Assembly: GCA_023362775.1 (NCBI GenBank)
Contig: JALMGJ010000002.1
Span: 29,417,414 to 29,481,413, forward strand
DNA length: 64,000 bases
Origin: Charina bottae
Lineage: Eukaryota > Chordata > Lepidosauria > Squamata > Charinaidae
Reading direction: 5' to 3'
Shown here: piece after piece, positions 21,391 through 32,717 of the stretch
Layout of the letters: every line of letters begins with the position of its first letter
Numbering within the stretch: the stretch's first letter is position 1
The notes under the pieces: model-generated
Seen by the model: the letters and a program-made list of their open reading frames with translations, nothing else
Database searches by the model: none
What the model was told of the DNA's origin: nothing
Position numbers and translations under genes: made by a program

Positions 21391-21679
21391 TAAGAGCCTG
21401 AGTTTCTGCCATGTCCTGCCCTTTTTGTTTGCTGTTCATGAAATCAATCAGAGTCCGAGGCTTTTAGCCAACATCACTCTGGGCTATAACGTCTATGAGA
21501 ACTTTTTCCATGCAATAATGACCTATGAGGCCCTGATGGACTTGCTGTCTATGGGGCAGGAGAATGTCCCAAACTACAGGTGTGGAAGACAAAAAAGGAT
21601 ATTGGCAGTCCTTGAAGGTACTGGTTCTGAACTCTTTAATCATATTTCAACCATGCTGAGCATCTACAAAATCCCACAG
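21391..21679 (+). CDS. V2R gene 2, exon 2: ligand-binding domain
   Basis: The acceptor TTATCTTGCAG ends at 21390. The frame runs C-H-V-L-P-F-L-F-A-V-H-E-I-N, then L-L-A-N-I-T-L-G-Y-N, P-N-Y-R-C-G and Y-K-I-P-Q, all V2R lobe 1 landmarks. The donor is CAG|GTATGA at 21679/21680, phase 0. No stop inside. Length 289 nt is typical for exon 2. Confidence 0.93.
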
Positions 21680-22030
21680 GTATGAATCTAAGTAGAAGCT
21701 CTTTGTCTATTCTCCAGATGAGTCCAGAAGCTGGCACTGGTGCATGTCACAAAATAAAGCTGGAATTAGATGGCAGATATAAAGTAACCTGAAGTAGCTA
21801 TTTCCTTCATCTGACTTTGATCACTCTGGTATTGGTACCAACATGGTTTTGGAAACAATACCCTGGCTTCATGGACTTTTCCTTTCTGCCACTAAAATGA
21901 GTGCCAAGCAAGAACCTCTTCCCACAGAAACAACTACAGCAAGTAAATGAATTTGTGTACCTTGTTAGAATGTTTAGTAAACAGCAGGAAATGGATGGAG
22001 AAATTTTACAACTTGCAGATGACGGTTATA

Positions 22031-23843
22031 TAGGGTGACCATACATCCCGTTTTGAACGGGACAGTCCCGTTATTTTAGCATTTTTCAACTGTCCTGTCA
22101 TTTTGATCAAAATCTCAATTTTGTCCCTTTTTTAAACCCGGCGGGAAGGAGGACAGGAAGACAGGAAGGAGGACTGGAGCTGGACTTGCCATTGGAGGCA
22201 GCCCGGAAGAGGCCCTATCAGCGCGGCAACTGGAAGTCCAGTTGCCACGTGCGAGCCCAGCAGCAGACACAGCACCACAGTCCAGGTTCCTGCCTCCTTA
22301 CCTGATCCTGAGATTGTCTGCCCAGCAGTGGTGAGGCCAGGGAAAGCAGGCACGGGAAGGTTGTGGGAAGAGTGTGTGTGTGTGTGTGTGTTTGTGTGCA
22401 CGCACGCAGATTACTTGCTCAGAGTAATCGCACGCACGCACACACACACACACACACACACACGCACCCCATACCCTTTTTCTCCAGCCTCCCTGCAACA
22501 GGTGCGGGTGCATATGGTCATGGGGAGGCTGGAGAAAGAGGGTGTGGGGTGCGTGTGTGTGTGTGTGCGCACGCGCATCTGATCGGGCTTGGCCAAGGGA
22601 GGAGAGTTGTCGGGCCGCCGAGCAGGAGAAGCAGGAGCCGGCCACCCTGGGGAGCTTCTGTGGGCAGCAAGGGGCGGAGTGGTTGACAACTCTCCTCCCT
22701 CGGCCAAGCCCGATCAGATGCACACACACACACACACTCACAGGACAGACTGCCCTGGCAGGAGCTGGCCATGCTGGGGGGCTTCAGCGGGTGGCGAGGG
22801 GTGGAGTGGTGTGGCAAAAGCCTCCCAGCACGGCCGGCTCCTGCCGAGGGCAGTCTGTCCTGTGAGTGTGTGAGTGTGTGTATGTGCATCTGATTGGGCT
22901 TGGCCGAGGGAGGAGAGTTGTCGGGCTGCCGAGCAGGAGAAGCAGGAGCCAGCCACCCTGGGGAGCTTCAGTGGGCAGCAAGGGGTGGAGTGGTGTGGCT
23001 GAAGCCCCCCAGCACAGCCGGATCTTGCTTCTCCTGCTCGGCAGTGGCGGCGGCAACAACTCTCCTCCTTTGGCCAAGCCCGATCAGATGCACATACACA
23101 CACTCACACACTCACAGGACAGACTGCTCTCGGCAGGACCCGGCCATGCTGGAGGGCTTCAGCGGGCAGCGAGGGGCAGAGTGGTGTGGCTGAAGCCTCC
23201 CAGCGTGGCTGGCTCCTGCCGAGAGCAGTCTGTCCTGTGAGTGTGTGAGTGTGTGTATGTGCATCTGATCGGGCTTGGCCAAGGGAGGAGAGTTGTCGAG
23301 CCGCTGAGCAGGAGAAGCAGGAGCCGGCCACCCTGGGGAGCTTCAGCGGGCAGCAAGGGGCAGAGTGGTGTGGTTGAAGCAGCCGAGCGCAGCCGGCTCC
23401 TCCTGCTTCTCCTGCTCTGCGGCAGTGGCAGCAGCAGCGACTCTCCTCCCTCTTTCGGCCAAGCCCGAGGGGGATGGGGCAGTGGTGGGCCTCCATCCCC
23501 TCCATCCCCGCCCCTTGTTCCCCGGCCAATGACGGTGCTGTGTGCACAGTGTGTGTACTCCAGCCTCCCCAAACACACCAGCTCTGCCGCACCATTTACT
23601 GCTAGAAGAAAAAAAAAACTTTAAAAATCGGGGAAAAAAATTAAAATCCGAGCCAATCACGCTGATGGGGGTAGGGTTTGCAGGCGGGAGCCAATCGTGT
23701 GGGGCGGGGGCGGGGTTTGCAGGTGGGAGCCAATTGCGTGGACTGGGGGCAGGGTTTGGAGGCCGGCATGGTGGCATAAGACCCTGTCCCGTTTTGCCGT
23801 CCCAAAAGTCCCATTTTTGTCTGAAGGAAATATTGTCAGCCTA
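22031..23843. mobile_element. Non-autonomous hAT-type element, 1.8 kb, in V2R intron 2
   Basis: Flanked by an exact 8-bp direct repeat CGGTTATA (22023-22030 and 23844-23851). Termini are imperfect inverted repeats: TAGGGTGACCATACATCCC at the left and, reading inward from the right, TAGGCTGACAATATTTCC. 8-bp TSDs and TIRs of this kind fit hAT transposons. No transposase is visible. The interior (22400-23560) is GC-rich with repeated modules in opposite orientations, each centred on GATCGGGCTTGGCC, separated by TG/CA runs. Open frames here are by-products of the repeats. Confidence 0.75.
22372..23600. repeat. Alternating inverted modules with (TG)n/(CA)n spacers
   Basis: A module containing GATCGGGCTTGGCCAAGGGA, CGAGCAGGAGAAGCAGGAGC and CACCCTGGGGAGCTTC occurs near 22578, 22890 and 23266 in one orientation, with complementary GGCCAAGCCCGATCAGATGC near 22702 and 23073. 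Short TG or CA tracts separate them. The modules could fold into long hairpins. Confidence 0.8.
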
Positions 23844-23879
23844 CGGTTATAAGATAGTAGTATATGTTCTATTACAAGG

Positions 23880-24200
23880 ATGAATGTTTGTTGAAAGAAG
23901 TGAAGATAACTGTATATAAGAGAGTGATTTTGCTATATTGTTTTATGCCAGTGAGAATTGGGTAAATCAGGAGAAACCTAAAAGTCAATGGGATGCATTC
24001 AGAATTGGGTACTTAAGAAATGTGTGTGACAAAACAAGAAGAGATGTTCAAGAATATATGGGTGCAAAGGGAGTGTGGATTGGATTACAAGTGAGTGGTT
24101 TGGTCACATAGAGTTTATGGATGTGGACTGAAGGAAATGATGGAAGAATCCTTCACATGTCAAGAGGAAGAGGAAGAACTAGAAAATCATGGTTAGATAG
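23880..24200 (+). mobile_element. Possible degenerate LINE 3' coding remnant
   Basis: One frame gives A-S-E-N-W-V-N, then W-D-A-F-R-I-G-Y-L-R-N-V and T-R-R-D-V, and a later frame R-K-R-K. This loosely follows the order of motifs after the RT of RTE-type LINEs (Y-G-S-E-T-W, F-E-x-R-x-L-R, then a basic tail). It is too decayed to be sure. Confidence 0.3.
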
Positions 24201-24214
24201 CATTGATGACTATC

Positions 24215-24290
24215 AATGTTTATTGTAACCCGCCCAGAGTCCCTTGTATGGGAGATGGGCGGGGAATAAATTTGAATAATAAATAAATTG
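24215..24290 (+). mobile_element. Tiny L2-like LINE 3' tail
   Basis: GTAACCCGCCCAGAGTCCC, GAGATGGGCGGGGAATAAAT and AATAATAAATAAAT form the 3' end of the L2-like family, severely 5'-truncated (about 75 bp). Confidence 0.7.
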
Positions 24291-24743
24291 ATGAGCTCTT
24301 CAGAGAGAAGGGAGAACAAAAGGCACTGTTTGAAGTTGTGTAGAAACATGGAGGAAGGAAAGAGGGTTTTCAAGAGTAAAATGTTCCAGAGAGTTAAGGG
24401 CATAACCAGCCAGCTACTTTTACCTGTTTTGAGGAACCATAAATTTGCTCTGCAAAGTTGGTCACCATAAATTTGCTCTGCACTCACAGGCAATCTCCAG
24501 TCTGCCCTGTGAATTAGGCTGCTGCTCTTTCCTGTTTGTAAAATCAACTATTCTTCTTCTCACATGACCTTGGAGAGAATATAGGTAACTATCAATGATT
24601 GAGAAGATGGACAAGTGAGACAGAGCAGAAATCAAGGCTATGTTTAAAGTAATTCTCTGAAGAGGGGAAAAGGCCTTAGGTTGAAGGACGGATTTTTGTA
24701 TCTAAAAGCAGGACAATTATCCAACTTTTCTATTTCATTGTAG

Positions 24744-25553
24744 ATCAATTAAGGGGTCATCAGCCACATTCCTGAGCATAAACATAATTTTCCCTTTTTC
24801 TACCGGGTGAGTCCAAAACAAGAGCCCCCTCACTTGGCGGTTGTCAAACTGCTCCTGCATTTCCGATGGACGTGGATCGGCCTCATTGCTCCAGACAATG
24901 AAAGTGGAGAAAAGTTCAGAAGAACCTTTGTGCCAGTAGCCATCAAGAAAGGGGTTTGTGTTGCCTTCTCAGAAAGCATCCCACCATTAGATAAGGAGAA
25001 CAGTAAGGACGTCCTTTCATATTTAAGCAACATTGAAGTAAGTATTTTTGTTTGTCAGTTGGACCTTCAGGCTGCATTAATGTTAGGAATGCTAATACGA
25101 GATATGGAAAAAGCTAAAAAAGAGTTTGGGGAGAAAGTATGGATTGCAACAACCTTGTCAGACATATCTTTGAGATTTTTTTATCGAATGATTGATCTCC
25201 AGCATAAACATATTTTCTTATCTTTCTTAACTCTGGCAAAGAAAAGGACCCAAAATTATGATTTTGATACTTATTTATCTGCCAGTAAGAAATTTGGGGA
25301 TACAGCATTTCAGTGTTCCTCTTCAAACCCTATTCTATCAAGGAAAGTTTGGAAAAGATGCACAGAAACAGAGAACTGGGAAATCCCACCCCGTGATGTG
25401 GTTGCAAGAATTCTCTCTGAGGATGCCTACAGTATTTCCAGTTCAGTCCAGGCTGTGGCCAGAGTCCTAAATGCAGTCTATTCCTCCCAACTCAATCAGA
25501 GGAGAATCAGGATTCAAGGACATCTCATAAACCAGGTCGTACAGCCATGGCAC
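24744..25553 (+). pseudogene. V2R gene 2, exon 3: ligand-binding domain, premature TAA
   Basis: The acceptor TTCATTGTAG ends at 24743. In the required phase 0 the exon starts Ile-Asn-stop-Gly (TAA at 24750-24752), then continues open for the remaining 267 codons: F-Y-R-V near the start, H-F-R-W-T-W-I-G-L, G-V-C-V-A-F, W-I-A-T-T, F-Q-C and W-K-R-C-T (paired V2R cysteines), Y-S-I-S-S-S-V-Q-A-V-A-R-V-L-N-A-V-Y, and V-V-Q-P-W-H at the donor (CAC|GTAAGA, 25553/25554). Length 810 nt is normal. An AG at 24775-24776 would start a frame-preserving exon lacking 11 codons including the stop, but its pyrimidine tract is weak. Confidence 0.9.
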
Positions 25554-28173
25554 GTAAGACTTTTCTCTGAATTTCTGCTAATGATCCCCCTTAAGTTACT
25601 TAATATTTGTTAGAAATAGGAAGGATAGGAAATGGGGTGGGATATTCCCCACAGGAGTTACCCACATTTGAGTGTTTGTTCTTACCAAATATGGAGGCTT
25701 GGGGAGAAAGGAGAGAGATATTCTATTGCTTGATGTTCCAAATTGAATACATGTGCTGGTGTTGGAAGGTGGGAGAACAAGGAATGGAGAGGAAGGCTCC
25801 TTCCCTATTGGCAGAATAAATCAGCACCAAGATGTTAAAGTATCCATCAAGCTTGTTCATTGTCCAACACTGGCCTGACTTAAATTCTAGACCAGTGAAT
25901 TTTTTCTCAGTTTCTGTCCTGCTGCCTTAAGAGGATATGAAGTCTATGCTCTTTCCAGTATCTTCAGGGAACACCCAGGTTGGTTGACTTGCTTTAGACT
26001 ACAGCTTCCTAATAATTGTCCAGCAACATTTTCTTCTCTATTGGTCCTCTCACTGTGGACTTGATACTAAGATCTATTTCTGGCTCTTTCTCCTCCTTTA
26101 AAAGTCAAGTCTTAGAATTTGTAGCACAATCCTTTCTCCGAACCCCACCCATCACCATCTGTTGGTTTCATAAAGTGATGAGGTATCACGCTGCAGAACC
26201 CAGAAACACTAAAACATAATATACTGTCATGACATTTGCTGCCTCCATTGTCTTTATTTTTGTTTACTTCCAAATGACCTGTTGTGTTTCTACATCCCCA
26301 TCTTCTGAGAAAGGAAGCAACCTCTCTGGTTTTGCTTCCTTCCATTTTCACAGCATTAGAAGACAATGGAATGTGCATCCTCCAATCATAGCGCAGCAGC
26401 AGAATTGGGGCAGGTCTGGCAGCAGGACTATCTGTCATCAATAGACACCTTGTATGGCACTTCTTCTACACCCAGTTCTTAGCTGTATCCAAACAAACAC
26501 CAAAATCAAAATGTAAGAATTCCTTAAGATGTGTCTCCCCTTCCAAACTGGAGGTTTGAAGTGCTAACCATTTTTCATGTGCTTCTACCTCCCAGTCATT
26601 TCTCCCTTTTTGATATCATCAACCCTCAAAGCATGGTTGCCTGCCATACTTCAGCTTTCAGCCTTGCACACATACATGGTTTCTTGGAAGATTATCAGTT
26701 TTATTTTCACATAACAGAGTTAGCAATGTATTCAGGAATGTCAAAGAAAGCAAAGGTTTGCGTACAAAATCTAAAGTTGGTCCAAGATTCAAGAGCCAGG
26801 TCAAGGTTGGTAGCCAGTCCAAGGGTCTAAGATTTCAAGAAATTCCTACATAGAGATTAAACCTGAGCTCGACGTTGTTTCTTAAGCCTCTTATATAATA
26901 GGCTTCAGCCAACTGCCACTCAACTGAAAGTTTACTCTGTTGCTTGGCAAATAACCTAATAGAGCCTCGTTTCTGCCTCCTTTCTATTGGGGTATGACAC
27001 TGCCCCTGCCAGGGGGTCATAATCCGTTCAACATTAGAGGGACACATAGATGTGACCACCACTGACCTGCAGCTCTGTTGGACCATGCCCCATGGTTGCG
27101 GTGTCTAACTCTTTAGACAGACAACAGCAGAATGGAACTGCTGACCAGTGACCAACACAAAGGGAGCATATCCACTTCAGCCTGAAATGGTCAATATGCC
27201 ACCCCTGCTGGCTACATCAATTACCCTCCACATACTGCAGCTCTCACTCAGCAAAAACACAACTTTTATGGGGTGTAGCTGAGGTTGACCTGAGGCTTTC
27301 TCACTCGAGAGCTGCAGATGAGATGAAGGAAACATAGTGAGGACAAGGCGCGAAAAAGGGTATTGCCAAGGCTGGTTTCTGACATGTTTCGGTACAAGTA
27401 AGGAAAGGCCCAGAAAAGAACTTTTACTCACATGTTCAAATCCCAAGACTTCTTGTCCATTTTCAGGGGCTTTCTGTAATACTAGTCAACTTCAGCTTCC
27501 TGCCAATGTACCAGGTTTGCCTCCCATATTCAGTTCCATGAGATCCTAATCTTAAAACACAGAGGAAGGACATTTATTCAAAGCTGCAGCACTGCAAAGC
27601 TGAAATGGTACAAATCAGAAATGTCCCCCAAGGTAGATGCTGAATCCAAATATATCTTTCCTACAGCACCCAGATGGTTGGATGTTTCCTTCTAGATGAC
27701 ATGGCTAAAGGCAGGAGGTGGGGGCAACAATTGCACAGTGTAGGGGAGGCAAGAAGATTGCACCCAAAGATGCCCCAAAGGAAGTAGAAGAATTCAGCAC
27801 TAGGCTGCTCCAGATTGTCCAAGATTGAGGTGAAGTTGAGGTTGCAGACAAGCGAATTGGGGAGATTGGTGTTTTTGCTGAACACAAGGAGAGTTTGGAC
27901 CAGTAGTAGGGAAACAGCCATAGTGAGATAGCCATCTTACCCATCATCTGATTGCTGGAGTCAAAATATGTTTGTAACTTTAGAGTAGCAATTTCATAAA
28001 ACAGAGCAGGCCAGAGATCTTTTGATAGACAGAACGGAAATTGAGAGTAAATCCCTAACTAGATTTCTCCCAAATATTGGAGAGAGAGGAACTCAGCTGA
28101 AGCGACCCACATTTGAATTAGGGTTCAAATGGGAATGTATCAGATACAGGGGTGATTCTCCATGTCTTTCTAG
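25554..28173. other. V2R gene 2 intron 3
   Basis: 2.6 kb without exon-like frames. A stretch around 26640-27110 (TATATAATA at 26892) has the look of an old LTR but no supporting termini or TSD. No repeat is named with confidence. Confidence 0.5.
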
Positions 28174-28401
28174 CTTCATCCTTTTCTAAGAAACTTCCAG
28201 CTTTACAATCTTACTGAGGATGATATTTATTTGGATGAGAATGGAGATCCTGTTGCTGAATTTGATATCATGGACTGGGCAGTATTTCCCAACAAGTCTG
28301 CTGCTGGGGTGAAAATCGGAAAAATAGAAAGAGAGGCCTCTTCAGAAGTCAAATTCTCCATCAATCAGAGTGACATCATATGGCCAACATCATTTAACCA
28401 G
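28174..28401 (+). CDS. V2R gene 2, exon 4
   Basis: The acceptor TCTTTCTAG ends at 28173. The exon begins L-H-P-F-L-R-N and contains D-E-N-G-D-P-V-A-E-F-D-I-M-D-W and V-F-P-N-K-S, the invariant V2R exon 4 block. It ends W-P-T-S-F-N-Q at CAG|GTAGCT (28401/28402), phase 0. 228 nt, open. Confidence 0.95.
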
Positions 28402-28754
28402 GTAGCTGAGGATGCTTGTCTGTTGGTTTTGTAATTTTTCTGCTCCAATACAGTATATCCATCTCACTTTGCAGATTATCAGCTATACTAACAGAATCTT
28501 GCAAGTCTGAATGTGTTTCCTTCCTTCTTCAGTTCTATCATTGTGAGAACTAGTGAGTGTCTTGTCCGAGACATTTGCATACGTTACAGTCCTTCCATGG
28601 ACTGAGTCCACTTTTATATGACCATTGTCTTGGTAGTTGCTCTTCCACCTCTCCCTCAAGACCATTCTCACAGCCTTCTACAGCTTTGGACAACATTGCT
28701 CATATTTTATTATTTCTGGCCATTCAAATTTAAGCTCATGAGCATGTTGCTTTT

Positions 28755-30085
28755 TTCTTTTCTTTTTTCTATTAAATAATTTTTATTAAAATAAAATTTT
28801 ACATAAGATTAAGAAAAAATATAGAAAAAAAGAAATATGAAAGAATAAAAAAGTGAAAAATTACAAGAGAAAAAAAAAAGAAAAATAAGAAGCAACTTCC
28901 GATCTTTTTTGCAGCAGTTACAAACATAGGAATTACCATTTCTACCCTCCCAAATTACATATCATGTTTCCCTTCTTCCCATGAACAAAGCTTTTTCCAA
29001 AATCCCAAAATCCTAAACTTTTTCCTAAATCCCCAAATCCCCAATTCATTTTTATCAATTTTAAGTAAAAAGTCCATAGTTTCTAGTCTTTAATAAAAGT
29101 AATTGTTGTTCCCTCCTTAATCAAATAAATTAATTTAGCCATTTCTGCAAGCTGTGCTATTGTCACGACCCATTCCTCCATTATGGGCATTTCTGTATTC
29201 TTCCATCTTTGTGCATATAATAGCCTTGCTGTTGTTATCATATATAAAACCAATTGTCTATTAGCCTTTTCTAGTTGATTGTTGATAGGTCCTAATAAGA
29301 AAAATTCTGGTTTCATCTGAATATTATTTTTTTAAACTCTCTGCATCACCATATGTATTTGTGGCCAATATCTTTTCGCTTTTTCACAAGTCCAACATCA
29401 TTTATGTTTTTCACATTTTCAACAGTAATTAGAAGTACCTTTATAAATCTTAGACAATTTCTCTGGTGTCATATAGCAACAGTACATCATTTTGTAAAAT
29501 TTATCTTTAAATTGTAAAACAATGTGAATTTCAAAGCTGTTAACAACATTATCTGCCACTGATCCATTTGAATATTATCACCTAAGTTCTTGGACCATTT
29601 TACCATACATTGTTTAACTTGCTCTTTTTCCATTTCAAATCTCAGCAAAAGTTTGTACATTTTATTAATCACGTTTTCATCATTTGTACCTAATTCATTT
29701 TCAAATTCTGTTTTATCATATTCTGTTCCTGCTACTTTTCATCTATTTTAATTCCTTCTCTTAATTGTGCATATCAAAAACTTTGAAAACTATATCCCTC
29801 TACCGTCAATTGTTCTCTCAATTTCATCTTAAGCTCTCCGTTTTCCTGTACTAACAAATCTTTCTATGTTAACCTTTTTTTTTTTTTGCCCTCGGTTTCT
29901 TTTCTGTATAATGCTTCTTGGGCTGAGGCCAACAAAAGTATTTTCGGGCATAGCCTGGGTTTGTATCTATTCCCTATTCATAATAGGGCATTCCTGATAT
30001 AATGATTTTTAAAATCGATATTTACCAGAAATAACCATGCCATACAAACTCAGACCATGTCATTCTAACTCTAAAAGACTCTTGT
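28755..30085 (-). mobile_element. L1 LINE 3' end (intron 4, copy a)
   Basis: Starts on the plus strand with a T-rich 3' end and continues with antisense ORF2 C-terminal sequence: L-L-G-P-I, M-I-T-T-A-R-L-L-Y-A-Q, and M-Y-K-L-L-L-R-F-E-M-E-K-E-Q-V-K-Q-C-M. Frames are broken. 5'-truncated near 30085. Confidence 0.75.
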
Positions 30086-30387
30086 TTCTTTTTTATTATT
30101 ATTATTAAACTTTATTAGATTTTCAGGATAAAAAGATAAAAGGTAACAAAAAGTAATAATTAAGATAGAAAGCGAAATAGAAAAATAGAGTGGAAAGAGA
30201 AAGATCAAAATAAAAAGTGCAGAAAAAGAAAGAAAAGAAAATACAGAAAAATAATTACTCTCAACTTTCTTTGCAAGGGAAAGTGTACATTTACATTAAG
30301 CTCTTACTCTAAGTTTACAACATAGTTTTCATTATTGCTATTGTCCATTAATATTTCTAATTTTCAAATCCAAATATCATGATTTCA

Positions 30388-30647
30388 ATGCATTGTTGAA
30401 GGCTTTCACAGCCGGAGTTTGATGGTTGTTGTGGGTCTTCCGGGCTGTGTGGCCGTGTTCTGGAAGTTGTGGTTCCTAACGTTTTGCCAGCATCTGTGGC
30501 CAGCATCTTCAGAGGGCAGGAGCACAGACAGAAGTGCTCTTTCTGTGCTCCTGCCCTCTGAAGATGCTGGCCACAGATGCTGGCAAAACGTTAGGAACCA
30601 CAACTTCCAGAACACGGCCACACAGCCCGGAAGGCCCACAACAACCA
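30388..30647. mobile_element. Penelope-type palindromic insertion with 11-bp TSD
   Basis: TSD TCATGATTTCA lies at 30377-30387 and 30648-30658. Two arms of about 106 bp (30423-30528 and 30542-30647) are near-perfect inverted repeats around a 13-bp centre. Each arm contains CTCTGAAGATGCTGG...GGCAAAACGTT, the hammerhead-like block of Penelope terminal repeats with the conserved GAAA changed to AAAA. A short single-copy lead (TTGAAGGCTTTCACAGCCGG) is also Penelope-like. Confidence 0.75.
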
Positions 30648-31771
30648 TCATGATTTCACTTTTTTCTGTTTTACCCAAAAAGTGCAAAAGGGGTTTCCAG
30701 GTAGCAATAAAAATACTCAGTGTCTTTTCTCTAATCAAATCTGTCAGTTTCACCATCTCAGCCAACTTCACCATTCATTCTTCCATTGTAGGTAATGTCA
30801 GATCTTTTCACCTTTGTGCATATAAGATCCTTGCTGCTGTTATCATATATAAAAAGTTCCATGGGTTCTTTCCAACTCTTTGTCTATCAGTCGCAAAAGA
30901 AAAATCTCGGGTTTTGATTTTATGTTAATCTTTAAGATCTTCTGAATTAAAATATGTATTTGATTCCAGAATTTTTTAGCTTTTTTGCATGTCCACCAAA
31001 GGTGATAGAAAGTACCCTCTTATTGTTCACATGTGCAGCATACACTCGAAGTACCTTTGTATATTTTAGACAGTTTATCTGGTGACATATACCAGATACA
31101 TCATTGTATAAAGATTACCTTTGAGATTATAACACATCGTAATTTTCAGCCCTTTCATCCACATATTTTCCCATTGTCCATTTGTATATTATACCCAAAG
31201 ATTTTAGGCCATTTTATGATACAACATCTGACTTGTTCATGTTCTGTTTCTAATTTCAATACATATTTTTACAACTTAGCAATAAGATGTTCATCATTTG
31301 TACAGGGTTATCACAGAAATTCTTCCCAATGTCGATAATTTTAACTTTTCCCATCTTAATAAATCCTTCTTAATTTCATTCCAGTCTTTAACGTAATTAT
31401 TTTGAAATAACATACAATTCAGATTGGTTATAGTAATACCTAAATATTTCACTTTTTTCTCAATCTGAAATGCAGTTTTTATAGAGAATTGTTTTTGGTC
31501 TTCCATCTTCATATTCTTTGTCAACATCTTTGTTTTCTGCTTATTAATTTTAAATGCAGCCAACGCACCAAATTCTCTTAGTTTTTCCATTAATACATCT
31601 ATCCTTTCTAGAGGGCTTTCCAAAATTAGAACCAAGTCATTAGCAAATGCCCTTAGTTTGCACACTTCTTTTTTAACTTTCACTTCAGCAATTCTCTCAT
31701 CTTGTCTTATATCTCTATTCAAAACTTTAAGAGGAGAATGAATAACAGCATTGAAAGTGGGCATTCCTTTC

Positions 31772-32313
31772 CGTGAGCTACATTGGGTGCCGGTTTGCTT
31801 CCGGGTACAATTCAAGGTGTTGCTTATCACCTTTAAAGCCCTACATGGCATGGGACCAGAATACCTGAGGGACCGTCTTATCCCCATGTTATCGACCCGC
31901 CCCACCCGGTCATCCATAGAGGCCCTGCTACGTACCCCATCAATTAGAGAATGTCATTGGATGGGGTCTAGGAGGCGGGCCTTCTCTGTGACAGCGCCCA
32001 CTCTATGGAACAGCTTGCCCCCAGAGTTGAGACAGATCTCCTCCCTCCCGACCTTTAGGAAAGAGCTGAAGACCTGGTTCTGCCGCCTGGCATGGGAAGG
32101 AGGAAGGGATAGTTTCTCATCGAGATGGCTAATCCCTTAATTTTAATGTCCTTCTTTTAACGAATATATTACCCATCTGGATTTATAATTATCTTTATAT
32201 TGTTTGTAATTTTATATATAGCTTTTAGTTATTGTTATCCTGTAAACCACCCAGAGTCCCTTATTTCGGGAGATGGGCGGGGATAAATTTGAATAATAAA
32301 TAAAAATAAAATA
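31772..32313 (+). mobile_element. L2-like LINE 3' end with 17-bp TSD
   Basis: 5'-truncated insertion in L1 copy b. TSD AAGTGGGCATTCCTTTC is at 31755-31771 and about 32314-32330. Its frame (to about 32140) encodes the family C-terminus: L-H-W-V-P-V-C-F-R-V-Q-F-K-V-L, F-K-A-L-H-G-M-G-P-E-Y-L and T-W-F-C-R-L-A-W-E-G-G, followed by the GAGATGGGCGGGGATAAAT tail. It is closely related to the copy at 6805. Confidence 0.9.
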
Positions 32314-32351
32314 AAGTGGGCATTCCTTTCTCTACTTCACAGGGCTTAGAC

Positions 32352-32717
32352 CAGAGCTTTCCAAACTGTGTGTCGCGACACAAAAGTGTGTCGCTACACA
32401 CAGCGTGGTGTGTCGCCACACCACCCGGAAGCGGCGGCGCGCGCGTGCACGGCGGCAGCAGCAGCGGCGCGGGATCAGTGCTTCCGTGTTTTAGCGGAGG
32501 CTGCCGCCATCACCGTGCAAGCGCGCGCCGCCGCACGCCCCCCGCACCGCCACCGTGCACGCGCACACCACCGCACACACCCCGCACGCTCGCCGTGCGC
32601 GTGTGCGCTGCCGCACCCCCCCGTGCTGCCGCCGTGCGCACACGCATGCGCCGCCACTGCACTGCCGCCACCGCCGCCGCTGGTGTGTTGCCAGCGGCGG
32701 CACTTTGGAAAGCTCTG
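32352..32717. mobile_element. hAT-type MITE with GC-rich core and 8-bp TSD
   Basis: TSD GCTTAGAC occurs at 32344-32351 and 32718-32725. Terminal inverted repeats are CAGAGCTTTCCAAA and TTTGGAAAGCTCTG. The interior (32440-32700) is CpG-rich low-complexity sequence built from GCCGCCGTGCGC-like units, giving spurious open frames on both strands. No transposase. Shares its ends with the element at 50606-50895. Confidence 0.9.

Noticed and set aside
22298..23777. About a dozen overlapping frames of 80-165 codons on both strands
   Set aside because: All lie in the GC-rich inverted modules and TG/CA runs of the hAT-type element; no domain, peptides are Ser/His/Thr or Cys/Val repeats from microsatellites.
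26640..27110. Solo LTR in V2R intron 3
   Set aside because: TATATAATA and LTR-like composition, but no TG...CA ends with a TSD could be defined.
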